A DNA stretch of 64,000 bases from Janthinobacterium sp. 61 (GCF_002846335.1 NZ_PJMQ01000001.1:4092001-4156000), one strand, 5' to 3'. Counted from the first letter of the stretch, positions 51,594 to 61,133 are shown. Notes: generated from the letters alone by a model not told the origin. Numbers and translations are program-made.

Positions 51594-53574
51594 TTGGTCC
51601 GGCTCAAAATTTCGAATCGAACGCCTACATGAAAACGACGACGTAGTGCTAGAACGCCTCGCGGATGGATCAATCTCTGTGCTTAAGCGTCAAGCCCTGC
51701 TAATGGAATATCGCGAAGGAAAAATAGCCGCCATCTCTGAAAGAGAAGCCAGCGCAACGCCAGCGATTAAGGTTTTCTCGCGCCCGCTCGATGAGCTATC
51801 CGAGGTTGTACAACTGGAAGTGACCCGCCGACACCACTATCTCCAAGCCATCTGCAATGCCGGTAGGGTAGTGTTCACGAAAGCCCATATCGAGCCCTTG
51901 ATACAGCGCGTAGCGGCCGAGATCGACGACCCTAAGCCCCCAAGCACGACTAGCATCTATCGTTGGCACCTTCGCTATCGCAGCGAGAAGGACTCGCGCG
52001 CATTGATCCCTAGGACTGATCGGCGCGGCTCGCACGCAATGAAGCAGGACGAAACCGTTCTAAGGCTCGCATCCGATTCTATCAGCGAAGCCTTCAAGGT
52101 GTCGCCTATGGCGAGTGGTCCGAGTATCTACGCGAGACTGCTCGCAAAGATCGAAATCGAAAATCGATACCTAATCCCCAAAGAGCAGCTCAAGGCGCCA
52201 TCGCTACGAACAGTCTATCGGATGCTGTTGCGTCTCGACGCTTATGACCGGGCTGTTCTCAAGGAAGGGAAGATCGCGGCGGACAAGCGATTCACAGTGG
52301 TAAAGGCTGGAGTACGGAGCGCGCAAATTCTAGAGCGCGTCGAAATAGACCACACACCACTTGATCTATTTTTGATTGACGAGAAAAGTCGGCTTCCGCT
52401 CGGACGCCCTACGTTGACTGTGGTCGTCGATCACTACAGCAGGATGCTTTTGGGATTTCACCTCAGCTTCGGCAATCCATCCACAGCGGCAGTAATGGGA
52501 GCGCTTCGACATGCTATTTTGCCGAAGGAAGGGGCATTAGCGCAAGTGAATCCGGAGCTGAATCCAAAGCATACATGGCCATGTTATGGCAGGCCGGATG
52601 TGATGGTGGTAGATAACGGTATGGAGTTCCATGGAAAGGACCTCGAAAGCGTTGCATACGACTTGGGGATCCGAATTCAGTTCTGCCCCAAGCACCAGCC
52701 TCGTTTCAAGGGTGTCGTGGAACGCTATCTGGGAACATGCAACCGATTCTTTGCCCACCAGCTTCCCGGAACGAGCCTCTCTCGTTGGCATCTACGTGGC
52801 GACTATGACCCGTTGAAGCACGCAGTGTTGACCCTCTCCGATTTTCAAATGATCTTCCATAAGTGGGTCCTTGATGTATATGCGCAAACGGTACATCGAG
52901 GGACAGGCGAAACTCCATGGGCAAGGTGGCATGAAGGACTACAACGGCGGGAGCCGGAACTCCCCGAAAGTGTCCACGCGTTAAAGCAGCGCATCGGCCA
53001 GATTGAGGAGCGAACATTACGTGCTGATGGAATTCTGCTTCATGGGATTCGCTACAACGGCGAATCTCTCGCACCGATACTTCGCGCATACGGGCCTGGC
53101 ACCAAGGTGCGGGTACTTTTCGATTCGGAAGACCTGGGGGACATTCAGGTTTGGGGGCCGAATAGTCCGGAACCGGTCATTGTCTCCGCCCTCGATCAAA
53201 ATCATGCACGCGGGCTAACGGCCTTGCAAAACGACCTTATCCGTACCGCAGTTCGCGAAAAAGGCGCCTCTCAGCAGGATCGTGCAGCTCTTGAAGTCGC
53301 ACGGCAGAGCATCATTAGCACTGTCGAAAACCTCATGAGTAGCAGGAAGCAAAAGGACCGTCGACGCGCCGCAGACATTCTCGGAGCAAGCACAAGCAAG
53401 CCGGCCGCCGAAACATCTCCTCCCCTGTTTTCAGCGATGTCTCAGCGCGACGGAGAGGCACATTCCATGTCCATCCAGCAGCTGCCCCAAAAATTCGCCC
53501 ACATCGACGCCCCGCCGCCGGCATATGCGTTCTTTCGATCCAAACGCAAATCGAATGAGGAAGCCATCAAATGA
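51556..53574 (+). CDS. tnsB: TnsB-like DDE transposase
   Basis: Binds the ends and joins 3' ends to target DNA. It has 672 residues. The start at ATG 51556 has a strong AAGGAGA site. The N-terminal domains bind DNA (helix-turn-helix text near 130-240). The RNase H-like core has the triad Asp265 (VEIDHT), Asp353 (VVDNG) and Glu389 (KGVVERY), the last two 35 residues apart as in DD35E enzymes. A Mu-type beta-barrel domain follows (GIRYNGESLAPILRAYGPGTKVRVLFDSEDLGDIQVWGP). The tail (FAHIDAPPPAYAFFRSKRK) may contact TnsC. Its stop overlaps tnsC (ATGA). Confidence 0.93.
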   Translation: MTGFGLRKNMVFDWSGSKFRIERLHENDDVVLERLADGSISVLKRQALLMEYREGKIAAISEREASATPAIKVFSRPLDELSEVVQLEVTRRHHYLQAICNAGRVVFTKAHIEPLIQRVAAEIDDPKPPSTTSIYRWHLRYRSEKDSRALIPRTDRRGSHAMKQDETVLRLASDSISEAFKVSPMASGPSIYARLLAKIEIENRYLIPKEQLKAPSLRTVYRMLLRLDAYDRAVLKEGKIAADKRFTVVKAGVRSAQILERVEIDHTPLDLFLIDEKSRLPLGRPTLTVVVDHYSRMLLGFHLSFGNPSTAAVMGALRHAILPKEGALAQVNPELNPKHTWPCYGRPDVMVVDNGMEFHGKDLESVAYDLGIRIQFCPKHQPRFKGVVERYLGTCNRFFAHQLPGTSLSRWHLRGDYDPLKHAVLTLSDFQMIFHKWVLDVYAQTVHRGTGETPWARWHEGLQRREPELPESVHALKQRIGQIEERTLRADGILLHGIRYNGESLAPILRAYGPGTKVRVLFDSEDLGDIQVWGPNSPEPVIVSALDQNHARGLTALQNDLIRTAVREKGASQQDRAALEVARQSIISTVENLMSSRKQKDRRRAADILGASTSKPAAETSPPLFSAMSQRDGEAHSMSIQQLPQKFAHIDAPPPAYAFFRSKRKSNEEAIK

Positions 53575-54533
53575 ACTTGCCCTTCTTTGACGCGATCAAA
53601 CAGCTTCAAGACGAATGCCTTATGTTTCCGGCTTTTGAAACCGCCTACCAACAAATTGAGGCGAACCTCAATTTGTTCAGGGCGACAGGTGTCGCGCAGA
53701 ATCTACTGATTCTTGGTGAAAGCGGGGCTGGGAAAACTAGCCTGGCGACGATCTTTACCAGGGAATATCCCAAGGTGTCATTGCCTGAGCGTGACCTAAT
53801 CCCCGTGCTCCATGTGACCGTTCCAGCCGCCGCAACAATCGCGGGCACGGTCGAAGCCGTGCTAGCACAGCTTGGCGATCATCATCCTGAGAAAGGAACC
53901 GTCTCGGTCAAAACGGCGCGCGCAGTCAAGATCGCGCGCGCCTGTGGCGTTGAAATGCTTTTGTTCGACGAAGCCCAGCACATTCAGGATCGTGGCCGTG
54001 CGCACTCCCAATACTTCGTGGGCGACTGGCTCAAGTCATTCATGGATGCTCTTGGTGCCCCAGTTACATTACTTGGCCTTCCCCGTACACAAGTTCTATT
54101 GCAGGTGAATGAGCAACTTCGCCGGCGCTTCACGCATCGCCTTTTTCTGTCAGTTCAACAAAGGGCCGAGGCCGATGAGGCGGATAGCTTGCGACTGTTC
54201 ACGTCTTTGGCCAACGCACTTCCACTGCCTCTAGACCCTAGGCCATATGAATGGGGAGAACTCGCCAAGAGATTGCACTTCGCAACCGATGGCCGCGTTG
54301 CATACGTCAAAAAGATTCTGGTGGGCTCGTATTCCAATGCAGTATCGGAGGCATGCACAAGCATTACCGTCAGTGATCTTTCACGCGCCTTCTCAACGAC
54401 GATATGGCCATCAGGAGTAGGCGCGCTCAATCCATTTCATCCGTCATTTCCATTTCGGCCACTAGACCGCGCCGGCGAGCCATTCCAGACTGGCGAAATG
54501 AGCGGTAGTTCCCCATCAAGGAGGCGTCAATGA
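53571..54533 (+). CDS. tnsC: TnsC/TniB-like AAA+ regulator of transposition
   Basis: ATPase that links the target selector to the transposase, 320 residues. Walker A GESGAGKT (49-56), Walker B MLLFDEAQH (Asp133, Glu134), sensor region LGLPRTQVLLQVNEQLRRRFTHRL with the arginine finger. Short TniB length, without the extensions of Tn7 TnsC (about 555 residues). Start and stop overlap tnsB and tniQ. Confidence 0.92.
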   Translation: MNLPFFDAIKQLQDECLMFPAFETAYQQIEANLNLFRATGVAQNLLILGESGAGKTSLATIFTREYPKVSLPERDLIPVLHVTVPAAATIAGTVEAVLAQLGDHHPEKGTVSVKTARAVKIARACGVEMLLFDEAQHIQDRGRAHSQYFVGDWLKSFMDALGAPVTLLGLPRTQVLLQVNEQLRRRFTHRLFLSVQQRAEADEADSLRLFTSLANALPLPLDPRPYEWGELAKRLHFATDGRVAYVKKILVGSYSNAVSEACTSITVSDLSRAFSTTIWPSGVGALNPFHPSFPFRPLDRAGEPFQTGEMSGSSPSRRRQ

Positions 54534-56338
54534 GACCACTACCCGTGCGGCCGCTACCGGTACCGACCGAACCAATTATGGATTACCTGGAACGATTGGC
54601 AAACTCGAACGGCTACAACCTTAGAGAATTTCAGACTTGGTTCGGGAGCGATCAAGGCATTTGTACTTCGACTCTGACCGAATTTCTAAGTGGGCATAAG
54701 CTGCCACCGTTCTCCGGACCAGCAAGCCAACAAGTCAAAATACCGGTGAATTTGTTCGGCCTACAGGTTGCTGACTTTACACACATGTACCGTCGGTGGT
54801 GCCCGGCCTGCGTTGCCCTCGAAAGCTGGATGCGCCCTGTTTGGCGCTTGAAGACCGCGACAGTCTGTGCCACACATCGCATCTGCCTTCTCCAGTCCTG
54901 CCCAAGGTGCCATTCTTATCCGGATTTGCAATCAATCCTGAACGGCACGTGCGTATGCGGCGTCAATTTTATCGAAGTTCTTTCACAAGCAACGCGTGCA
55001 GAGATCCAAATTTCGCAAGCGCTGGAAAAGTCGTTGGCACAGCCCATCACATTCAATTTGGGAGAGACCGAGGTTAAACTCGACACTCCTAAAATCGTAC
55101 GCCTTATCTGCTACGCAGGCCAGTTTTCAAAAGGGCCACTGTTACATCGGCCCGGGAAGATTCGCGATCTTGAAAGCATCAATGTCGCATCGCACATAGT
55201 CGCTGGAACGGCCACGCTCTTGGCAGACTGGCCGTCATGCTTCTGGCATTGCCTTGAACGCTTTGTAAAAGCAGCCCCTGATGATGCAAGCATCAGACGT
55301 GTCTTCGGCCCGCTATACCATGTCCTGTATCAAGATCTTCATGATGAAGCGTTTCATTTCCTTCGGAGCTCGTTCGAGCTATTTCTTCTTGAGCATTGGC
55401 GTGGCGAGCTCTGCGGCCGGCATCGCCTGTTTAGCGAGGAAACGATCAACGGACATCGACATCAGGGACTTTCCCGCGTTGCACGATCTGCGGGACTTGG
55501 AAGCAAGAGACTTCGAAGAATGGTGCATCAGGATCGCTTCCCAGCGAATACTTTCAATCCCAAGTCTACCAAACACCTGATCACGGTGGACAAGGAAGTG
55601 CTTGCGCGCCTTCTTCCCAATCTCAATGACTACCTTGATTTACGCGCAACAGCTCGACTCCTGGGCTTCAAGCGCACCAGACTTAGACAGCCCGTCGCCC
55701 GTGGCGTGCTCTTGGCCGATGCAAAACCGGATTTCGGCATAAGCAATCGCTGGCATTTTCGGCGCACTGAGATCGAAGCCTACCTGACGGATATTCGTCA
55801 AAGAGCGACTCAAACAGTAGCCGGCGAATCGGCGACTCTAGGCCATGCGCTTCGATATTGGCGCGTTGAATCGACAGAATTGGGGGAGCTCATGAAGGCT
55901 CTCAAACGTGGAGAAATCAATTTTTCAATGCCTCACAGATTTCGCCTTTGCGATTTGACGTTTCCAGCCGATGAACTACGCTCTTGGCTCGCGACACAAC
56001 GTTTGGCCACTGTGTCTTGGATCTCCGCATCGAAGGCATCAGAACTACTTTCCCTGAAAGAGCAAGTCGTGTACGAACTAATTTCCAAGAACCTGCTTGT
56101 CGCCGAAGTGGTGACTAAGAATGGCCATGCCATGCGGCGGATCTCTCTCCCTAGCCTCCAAGAATTCAAGGAAACATACGTATCGGCTGCGGCACTGGCT
56201 CGGCAACACGAAATATCTGTTTCAACAATGCTCAGAAAAATCAAGGCAACGCCAATAACCGGCCCCAGGATTGACGGCGGCCGACAATACTTCTTCAAGC
56301 GTAGCGAGATCGAGTTTGAATTTACTGATCGAGAATGA
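54530..56338 (+). CDS. tniQ: TniQ/TnsD-like target-selection protein
   Basis: Probable selector that binds the gyrB 3' end. It has 602 residues, near TnsD length (508) and longer than plain TniQ. The N-terminal TniQ domain is followed by a zinc ribbon: Cys91/94, Cys113-His116, Cys124/127 and Cys141/143. The C-terminal half has several helix-turn-helix-like segments, such as WISASKASELLSLKEQVVYELISKNLL and VSAAALARQHEISVSTMLRKI, enough to read a long DNA site. It is the only TniQ in the element, and no guide-RNA partner is seen, so fixed-site targeting is the natural inference. Confidence 0.9.
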   Translation: MRPLPVRPLPVPTEPIMDYLERLANSNGYNLREFQTWFGSDQGICTSTLTEFLSGHKLPPFSGPASQQVKIPVNLFGLQVADFTHMYRRWCPACVALESWMRPVWRLKTATVCATHRICLLQSCPRCHSYPDLQSILNGTCVCGVNFIEVLSQATRAEIQISQALEKSLAQPITFNLGETEVKLDTPKIVRLICYAGQFSKGPLLHRPGKIRDLESINVASHIVAGTATLLADWPSCFWHCLERFVKAAPDDASIRRVFGPLYHVLYQDLHDEAFHFLRSSFELFLLEHWRGELCGRHRLFSEETINGHRHQGLSRVARSAGLGSKRLRRMVHQDRFPANTFNPKSTKHLITVDKEVLARLLPNLNDYLDLRATARLLGFKRTRLRQPVARGVLLADAKPDFGISNRWHFRRTEIEAYLTDIRQRATQTVAGESATLGHALRYWRVESTELGELMKALKRGEINFSMPHRFRLCDLTFPADELRSWLATQRLATVSWISASKASELLSLKEQVVYELISKNLLVAEVVTKNGHAMRRISLPSLQEFKETYVSAAALARQHEISVSTMLRKIKATPITGPRIDGGRQYFFKRSEIEFEFTDRE

Positions 56339-56393
56339 CCAGCGACGAGCCCGTGTTAAATTACGTGCATACATTCTATGTTTGACAGGAAAT

Positions 56394-57272
56394 ATGAAAT
56401 CGACTTCATACGACATCGTAAAATGGCCTGGCCTAATCCGGGACTTCTTGCTGGGCTCCATGGGCCTACTTTGTATTGGATTTGCGATCCATTCCGCCGT
56501 TAACGAGAAGCTTCAAGCTGCCGGAACCCTCTTCACGGCAGGCCTTCTTCTTTGCCTCTTTTCCAGCCTCGCGCGATTCGAGTCGATAAAGGGGTTGGGT
56601 ATCGAAGCCAAAATGGTCGCGTTGAGTGAGAAGCTGAATGAGGCAGATCAGCTCCTAGGGCACATGCGAAACATGGTGGGATTGATGGCGGACACTTCCT
56701 TTCAGATTATTGGTAATCTGGGTCGATGGGACGCCGAAATTCCAAAAGCCGCAATGCTCAAGATCGTCGGAAATTTCCATGAGCTTCTGACTTCATTGGG
56801 GGAACCGGCGGAGGTCATTGAAAAGAAGTTGGAACCCTGGCACTTGAGCAACGAGAGAGACCTCGTTTACCCAATTCATGGCGCGCTACACAAGTTCGTT
56901 CAATTTCAAAACCAAGTCCTCACTGAACAAGCAAGAGAAGCACCGCAAGGTGATGCCACAATTCGCGGACAGAGTGTCAGCGACCTTTTCGACCGAAACG
57001 TTGATTTTCTTCGGCGCGTCGACAAACTTATAAACTCTGAGATTGATGAGTTCCCCGAGGGAGTAGACCGCCTCATCCGCGACTCTGATGTTGGAACCAA
57101 TGAAGACCTCCTTTGGCTTCGCCGCCAGTTGGAAGGTCCCCTTGAAGAGTTACGTTACTACCTGAAGCACAAGAGCTTCAAGGACAAGGGTGCGTGGCTG
57201 GCCCGCCCCTATGCCTGGGAAATCGCCATGGACTTCACGAGTCTTTCCCATCCAATTGCCAAGTTGCGATGA
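56394..57272 (+). CDS. membrane protein of unknown function (cargo)
   Basis: Protein of 292 residues; I do not recognise the family. ATG 56394 has AGGA before it. Two N-terminal membrane helices (LLGSMGLLCIGFAIHSAV and AAGTLFTAGLLLCLFSSLA) are followed by a soluble, mostly helical region of about 220 residues rich in charged residues (MVALSEKLNEADQLLGHMRNMVGLM). Such a two-helix anchor with a cytoplasmic helical domain is common in membrane-acting defence effectors, but no motif proves that here. It follows tniQ by 55 bases. Confidence 0.75.
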   Translation: MKSTSYDIVKWPGLIRDFLLGSMGLLCIGFAIHSAVNEKLQAAGTLFTAGLLLCLFSSLARFESIKGLGIEAKMVALSEKLNEADQLLGHMRNMVGLMADTSFQIIGNLGRWDAEIPKAAMLKIVGNFHELLTSLGEPAEVIEKKLEPWHLSNERDLVYPIHGALHKFVQFQNQVLTEQAREAPQGDATIRGQSVSDLFDRNVDFLRRVDKLINSEIDEFPEGVDRLIRDSDVGTNEDLLWLRRQLEGPLEELRYYLKHKSFKDKGAWLARPYAWEIAMDFTSLSHPIAKLR

Positions 57273-57437
57273 CGTACGCGCTTTTATTAACTTTGGGCAG
57301 CCGAACTTCAAGAATCAATGGCGGATAGCGCATCATGCAGTAGATTTCCGATGAGATCGCGGGCGTCGTAGCGCTTGAGTTCGCATGATTAGGTGATACC
57401 TAATTCAATAGAAAACGATAAACAGCCAGGGAACTTC

Positions 57438-58427
57438 ATGTCAGAGCGAAAGTACCGATTTCATAGACCAAACAACCCGGACCAGCATTTAGAGGCAATC
57501 TACGAAGAGCTGTCGCTCTCCCCACATGAACATGACCGGCGGCCAACACAGACACTAAAAGACCATGTGGTCGCATTGCTCAAACATGCGAGAGAAATCG
57601 AGTCAAAGCGCGAATCGAAGGATTTAGATCGGTCGTATTCCATCAACTGGGCGCTTGGCGCGCTTGCGTTTCTAGCGTGTTTATTTCTCTGGCACGGCCT
57701 AACAAAGGCGGACGATACTGACTGGTTGTACCAACATCATTTTGCAATCCGGCTGTGGGGGATTGCGTTCGCAGCAGTCTTTCTCGGGGTCTCAATTGAA
57801 CGCAGTTCATTCTTCAAAAGCCTCTGGCTGTTCGGATTTACCAAAATCGTCGCCTCAATAGCATTGTCGTCTCTGATTATTTTCAGCACAGGCAAGGCAT
57901 CTTCATTGATCAATGCAGTCTTTCCTGTAGACGCATCGGCGCTACCACTAACAAGAGCTATCGTAGCTGGACTCCTTGCATTTCAATATTTGACGCCATT
58001 GCTGGGTGTTGTTGCTCTATTTGCTGTCTTTCACGCGCTAAACGCGGCAGGCTGGATCACCGCAAAATGGTCTCGCAAAAACACCTATGAGAGTCCCCCA
58101 TTCCAGTCCGTCGCGTTTCTGCTTTTGTCGATTGTTGTGCTCTTGTTCACTACACGCTGGGTTAACGACGATTTTTCGGAAGTTGCTTGGCCAGCAAAAA
58201 TATATAGGCTCGCACATGCACTGGATTTCAATTCCAAGTATGAATGTAAGAACCTTAGGAAAGGCCTGTCGGTCGTGTTTTTGGGACCAGATCAGGCTCG
58301 CGTGCTTGTCGATACGCGAGCGGCAAAAACCGACGATTTAGAATCGTTCGTCGACCAAAAACTCAGCAGCCAAATCGAAGTCACTAAGCAGTTTTATGTC
58401 CTGCCCTGTGACCTGGGAGAGCATTGA
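57438..58427 (+). CDS. multi-pass membrane protein of unknown function (cargo)
   Basis: Protein of 329 residues, family not recognised. ATG 57438 follows CAGGGAAC. After a charged N-terminal region of about 70 residues there are 5-6 membrane segments (INWALGALAFLACLFLW, LWGIAFAAVFLGVSIE, KIVASIALSSLIIFST, LLGVVALFAVFHAL, SVAFLLLSIVVLLF). A soluble C-terminal domain of about 80 residues follows (KNLRKGLSVVFLGPDQARVLVDTRA). The 165-base gap before it has no gene. Confidence 0.75.
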   Translation: MSERKYRFHRPNNPDQHLEAIYEELSLSPHEHDRRPTQTLKDHVVALLKHAREIESKRESKDLDRSYSINWALGALAFLACLFLWHGLTKADDTDWLYQHHFAIRLWGIAFAAVFLGVSIERSSFFKSLWLFGFTKIVASIALSSLIIFSTGKASSLINAVFPVDASALPLTRAIVAGLLAFQYLTPLLGVVALFAVFHALNAAGWITAKWSRKNTYESPPFQSVAFLLLSIVVLLFTTRWVNDDFSEVAWPAKIYRLAHALDFNSKYECKNLRKGLSVVFLGPDQARVLVDTRAAKTDDLESFVDQKLSSQIEVTKQFYVLPCDLGEH

Positions 58428-58460
58428 ACAAATTCGCGCACTTACGCGGGATTTCATCAG

Positions 58461-58470
58461 CCCCCCCCCC
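58461..58470 (+). repeat. ten-base C tract
   Basis: Ten C in a row, 36 bases before the broken gene that follows. Such a tract slips easily in replication. Confidence 0.8.
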
Positions 58471-58505
58471 GACGAACCCTTTTTTAAAAAGTAGCCGCGA
58501 CTTCA

Positions 58506-60235
58506 ATGCGGCATCATATTCACGTTCTGACTGGAAGCGCCATGAGTATCGCGGAAATAGAACTTCTCATCGATGAAAAGTATCAGAGCACGCCGCTACC
58601 TCATCCGAATCGGAGTTTGGCAATTTGGCACTTTCTTACGGCTGCTGAGGATGCTCTGCGCCACAAGTTGACACGTCGCGACATCCCTACTGGCTCGATT
58701 GAGTATTTTGTCGATAGAGCAAAATATTCGCTGAAATACGGCCTCGATCGCATTGAAAAGGAAAGTCGGAATTTCTCAGCGGAACAGTTTCCTCGTCGTG
58801 CAGTTGCCTCTTGCTACGAACGCGGATTTCGTCTTCTGGACGCCGGGCTGGACTATTCTGTCGGGTGCCAAATTTGCTCCTCAGTGCACAACAAGACCAA
58901 TGGAGCTGCAAGAGTCAGAAGGCCTGATTACCACTGAAAGTGGACGAAAAATATCATGCGACGGGATACGCCGTGCTGGAAATGTTGGGGCACCAACCTG
59001 ACGGCAGCTCTTCCTTCATGCAGATTATTTTTTGGCTACTGCGCCACAATGAAGACTTGCCATTCATCATTGGACAAATTGCTAGCACCGTCAAGGTAAA
59101 AGTCAAGCTAATTTCCTACGAATATGATTCATATTTAGCGGCTGACTTAGGCTTGCTTTTCGCCCAGTCACCCCAGTTGATACCTGATGACTGGCAGTTC
59201 TCTTGGGGCGGGAGGTACGAAACTACACTGCTGCTAAATGCGCTGAGTATTCGTTGCGCCTATCATTTCATTGCAATTCACTTTGGTGCAACTGCAAAAG
59301 GGCTAAGCGGAGCAGGGGGTGATGATCTTGTTCTGGTGGTGTGAATCGAAGCACTTTGTTTGGAATTAGAAATGCTCTCGTCGTTGCCTGCCTCAACCAT
59401 TCGCAAATTCGTTGACGAGCTTATTTATGGAAAGGACGTGAAGTCTCCCGACCCTGCACTTCAGCCGTTCTGCCAGCTGTCCAAGGGGTTGCTGGCCATC
59501 CCACCGCTCCATGTCCTCTCTTGCCATATGGAGCGAAATCTACTCGCATTGCAAGCCCGCACCCAAGCATCAAAATTCGATGCAATGAGCTAGGCGTTTG
59601 AACGCGATATGATCGCCTCCATAGTGAGGAAGCTTTCACCGCACTGGCCGCAGATGCGGCCCAATTTCACATGGAAATTCAATGATGAGAAAGAGGAGTT
59701 CGATCTAATCGTTGCAGATCCACGCACCCACAGCTTATTGATCTGCGAAATGCGATGGACAATTCAGCCAGGCGACCCCAGGGAAGTGGCACAACGCAAA
59801 AAAAACTGCTTCGAAAAAGTCTCCCAGCTTGAGAGAAAAGTTGAATGGCTGCGACCGCGTCTACACACTGCGGTGACGGAAATCTTCGGAATTGAAACGA
59901 CTCTTGAAAATCCATGGGAGATCGTTGGTCTCGTTGTAGTCGATGGATTTGGTGGAGTAATGAGCCCGAACGGCGACCTACCGATCATGCCGGCAAGGAT
60001 CTTCGAGCGGGCTATGCCACAGGTCGAGTCATTACAAGTACTAAAGAATTGGAGCAAATCTCTGGCCTGGCTTCCTCAAGAAGACGTCTTTTTTGAGATG
60101 AAATGGCGAGAACTTGAGCTTGAAGGAAAACGCATAAACTATCAGGGAATGATCCCACTACAAGAACGCCCTGACTTTCTTCAGCATATTGACCGCACAA
60201 TAATGGCAGCGAAGACACAAACTTCGCGCGGATGA
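58506..60235 (+). pseudogene. decayed gene, nuclease-like C-terminus
   Basis: Protein-like text runs for about 1.7 kb but is broken. The first frame (58542 start MSIAEIELLIDEKYQSTPLPHPNRS) ends at 58937; a second frame carries MELQESEGLITTES; a third begins near 58940 (DEKYHATGYAVLEMLGHQPDG). The third then continues in one frame to 60235 through two stop codons, at 59342-59344 and 59591-59593. The last 200 residues contain FDLIVADPRTHSLLICEMRW, which resembles a PD-(D/E)xK core with Arg for Lys. Sequencing errors, or several short genes, are the alternatives. Intact, it would be about 570 residues. Family not recognised. Confidence 0.6.
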
Positions 60236-60257
60236 GCCTACGATAAATGGAAAGATC

Positions 60258-60821
60258 ATGCCACCGCCACCGCTGACCTCAACCTTCATACGTAGAATCG
60301 CACTATTGTGCTGTCACTTCACGCGGAACGTCGCGTACTACCGCCTCGGGTACGTTGACGAGAACGGCATCGGGAGACTCAAGCAAGCGACAGAATTTGG
60401 TGCCACTATCAACGGCAACATGGTCGACATAGCCGTGCTGGAGTGGTGCAAGCTGTTTGCCGACAGAAAGGGACACCATCATTGGCACAAGCTTGTGCGA
60501 TCTGACGTGGAACAGCGTCAGTTTCTTGCGGAACTACTTCATATCCTTGAGGTCAATGACGCCGCCTGGCGTAAGTACCTAGATGAATTTCGGGTCTATC
60601 GTGATAAGTTTGTTGCACACTTGGATACGGAGGACTTGGCTCGAATCCCGCAACTTGACATGGCCTTGCAAAGCACCTATTTTCTTTACTCACGTCTACT
60701 CGCTGACGCGCCAGCTGGTACCTTCGACATGCCAGGACGTGCCAACCTTCCTCGCGATCTGCCGACCTATTTCGCTTCATGCCAAGCAGATGCTCGAGCG
60801 GCATATGCTCAGATAACGTAG
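60258..60821 (+). CDS. AbiU2/HEPN-like protein (cargo)
   Basis: Helical protein of 187 residues. The motif RDKFVAHLD gives Arg115-x5-His121, the Rx4-6H signature of HEPN-type ribonucleases, in the form seen in AbiU2-like proteins. An N-terminal stretch (FTRNVAYYRLGYV) and LEWCKLFADRKGHHHWHKLV fit that fold. No partner antitoxin is next to it. The role is inferred as RNA cutting in phage defence. It is the last gene before the right end. Confidence 0.65.
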   Translation: MPPPPLTSTFIRRIALLCCHFTRNVAYYRLGYVDENGIGRLKQATEFGATINGNMVDIAVLEWCKLFADRKGHHHWHKLVRSDVEQRQFLAELLHILEVNDAAWRKYLDEFRVYRDKFVAHLDTEDLARIPQLDMALQSTYFLYSRLLADAPAGTFDMPGRANLPRDLPTYFASCQADARAAYAQIT

Positions 60822-61128
60822 TCGCGTCGCCCACTGTTCCATGCGCTAGCGCGACAAACCAATTTTGCCACCGTGGACTCGATGAGTCCGCAAAGCGTGT
60901 GTGAAAACACGAGCCGCCTTCTTGAAGAAGCCCACTGCTCGATAGTTCTAGATCCTTAAGAGTTGTTCATCACGTGGCGCGCGTCGCCATGAAATTTTTC
61001 ATTTATGAGGTCACGACTCATGGCTTTTTTCACATTCTGTGTCAGACTCAGAATGTGTCCGTGACGGAGAATCTGAAAAATGCGCTTGTAATCAAGGCTC
61101 AACTTTTCAAGATTGGTGTCACACGATA
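60822..61128. other. right end of the transposon
   Basis: 307 bases with no gene. It holds R1, TGACAC-CAATCT-TGAAAA (61104-61121, minus), and R3, TGACAC-AGAATG-TGAAAA (61027-61044, minus), plus a weaker TGAAAA-type site near 60990-61005. The right array spans about 140 bases. Confidence 0.75.
61116..61128 (-). repeat. right terminal inverted repeat
   Basis: TATCGTGTGACAC read inward. It has TAT where the left end has TGT. Its first TnsB-like site begins 7 bases inside, exactly as on the left. Confidence 0.85.
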
Positions 61129-61133
61129 TAAGC
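61129..61133. repeat. target-site duplication, right copy (TAAGC)
   Basis: TAAGC, directly after the right end, followed by the original sequence downstream of gyrB. Confidence 0.88.

Larger units (their letters stand above)
43307..61128. mobile_element. Tn7-like transposon inserted at the 3' end of gyrB
   Basis: A 17,822-base element. Boundaries rest on sequence: 13-bp imperfect inverted ends (left TGTCGGGTGACAC, right TATCGTGTGACAC, 11 of 13 equal), a TAAGC duplication on both sides, and repeated TGACAC-N6-TGAAAA sites near each end. It encodes TnsA, TnsB, TnsC and TniQ homologues (50871-56338) with an XRE regulator before them. Cargo lies on both sides of the tns block: a nuclease-NTPase pair on the left, and two membrane proteins, a decayed gene and an AbiU2-like protein on the right. 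Every coding gene is on the plus strand, and base composition is visibly lower in GC than the flanks. No CRISPR array, cas gene or tnsE-like gene is seen. Five-base duplication and TnsABC+TniQ fit Tn7-like elements. Confidence 0.92.

Noticed and set aside
61027..61044. This copy of TGACAC-N6-TGAAAA as the true right end of the transposon
   Set aside because: No target duplication flanks it, whereas 61128 is followed by the same TAAGC as on the left and has matching outer 7 bases.
43307..61128. CRISPR-associated transposon
   Set aside because: No repeat-spacer array and no cas-like protein in the element; the single long TniQ fits fixed-site targeting better.
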